The notes beneath the pieces were generated by a model. That model saw only the letters and a program-made list of their open reading frames with translations, did not search any database and was not told the origin of the DNA. 54,641 nucleotides of DNA from Ardenticatenaceae bacterium (GTDB taxonomy: Bacteria > Chloroflexota > Anaerolineae > Promineifilales > Promineifilaceae), in contig JACKBR010000033.1 of the NCBI GenBank assembly GCA_020634495.1, positions 1-54,641 of the forward strand. Reading direction: 5' to 3'. Below, piece by piece: positions 54,511 to 54,641 of the stretch (the stretch's first letter is position 1; the number at the start of each line of letters is the position of its first letter). The position numbers and the translations under genes were made by a program.

Positions 54511-54641
54511 ATGGCAATTTTGCAGAAAAAGTGGGGGCGTTTGGGTTTGGTGACGCTGGCTGTCTGGCTGTTTTTCTTTTTGGCCCTGGACAGCATGGTA
54601 AACGACAGCCCGACGATGGATGAACAAAATCATCTGGCACG
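54511..54641 (+). CDS. Glycosyltransferase family 39-like membrane protein (3' end outside window)
   Basis: Only the first 43 residues are present. A basic start, one hydrophobic helix (about 12-28), then SMVNDSPTMDEQNHLA, which matches the luminal Asp-Glu...His motif after the first helix of GT-C fold PMT/ArnT-type glycosyltransferases. The assignment rests on this short motif alone. Confidence 0.55.
   Translation, partial: MAILQKKWGRLGLVTLAVWLFFFLALDSMVNDSPTMDEQNHLA

Overview
The window looks like a chromosomal segment of an uncultured Chloroflexota (Anaerolineae/Caldilineae-like) bacterium. The basis is the gene families (a secreted protein with Pro-Thr linkers, BMP-type nucleoside ABC transport, SulP, GH63-like glycosidase, LLM oxidoreductase), the abundant small palindromic intergenic repeats and a GC content around 55%. 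Lineage is an inference. I saw no rRNA, tRNA, CRISPR array, insertion sequence or phage module.

Layout. 1-2.6 kb: 3' part of an acyl-CoA synthetase/acetyltransferase. 2.6-9.9 kb: a TetR-controlled ABC-2 efflux operon (regulator, small membrane protein, two ATPases, two permeases, HlyD-type adaptor). 10-15.3 kb: a nucleoside-type ABC importer (lipoprotein, ATPase, two permeases). 15.3-23 kb: serine hydrolase, lipoproteins, a DsbA-cyclophilin fusion with an in-frame UGA, a glycosidase, an EEP nuclease-like protein and threonine synthase. 23-25.6 kb: two minus-strand genes with single-base frameshifts. 25.7-29 kb: an accessory patch with an AT-rich EAD-DnaB-like ATPase, a decayed toxin-antitoxin remnant, an HNH endonuclease pair and an XRE regulator. 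29-41.2 kb: a minus-strand sulfur-redox island with a fused Fe-S/NrfD membrane module, a Phd/PIN toxin-antitoxin, a molybdopterin oxidoreductase, DUF1641, an SQR-like flavoprotein, a metallo-beta-lactamase/rhodanese protein with an in-frame UGA, two YeeE/YedE sulfur transporters and a TorD-type chaperone. 41.5-50.6 kb: two-component system, second SQR-like protein, acyltransferase, rhodanese, SulP, an actin-fold protein and MoeA. 50.7-54.6 kb: secreted Pro-Thr protein, flippase-like protein, C39 peptidase with LysM, and the start of a glycosyltransferase.

Three things stand out. (1) Two genes are interrupted by UGA exactly where their families have a redox or active-site cysteine, and each UGA is followed by a hairpin at SECIS distance. 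I read them as selenoproteins: a Sec-containing CstB-like sulfur enzyme and a Sec-Pro-Gly-Cys disulfide oxidoreductase fused to a cyclophilin. (2) The 8-bp palindrome ACGGCCGT occurs 87 times by eye (about once per 630 bp, roughly one expected), in genes in all three frames and between genes, like cyanobacterial HIP1. (3) Several families of small palindromic repeats fill gene junctions, often supply stop codons, and have entered reading frames (molybdopterin oxidoreductase twice, the Fe-S/NrfD linker, MoeA).

The sulfur genes form a coherent set: PsrA/B/C-like complex, TorD chaperone and MoeA for its molybdenum cofactor, SQR-like enzymes, persulfide dioxygenase/rhodanese, YeeE importers and SulP. 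Several of them carry multiple single-base deletions in short homopolymers, which may be assembly errors or real decay.
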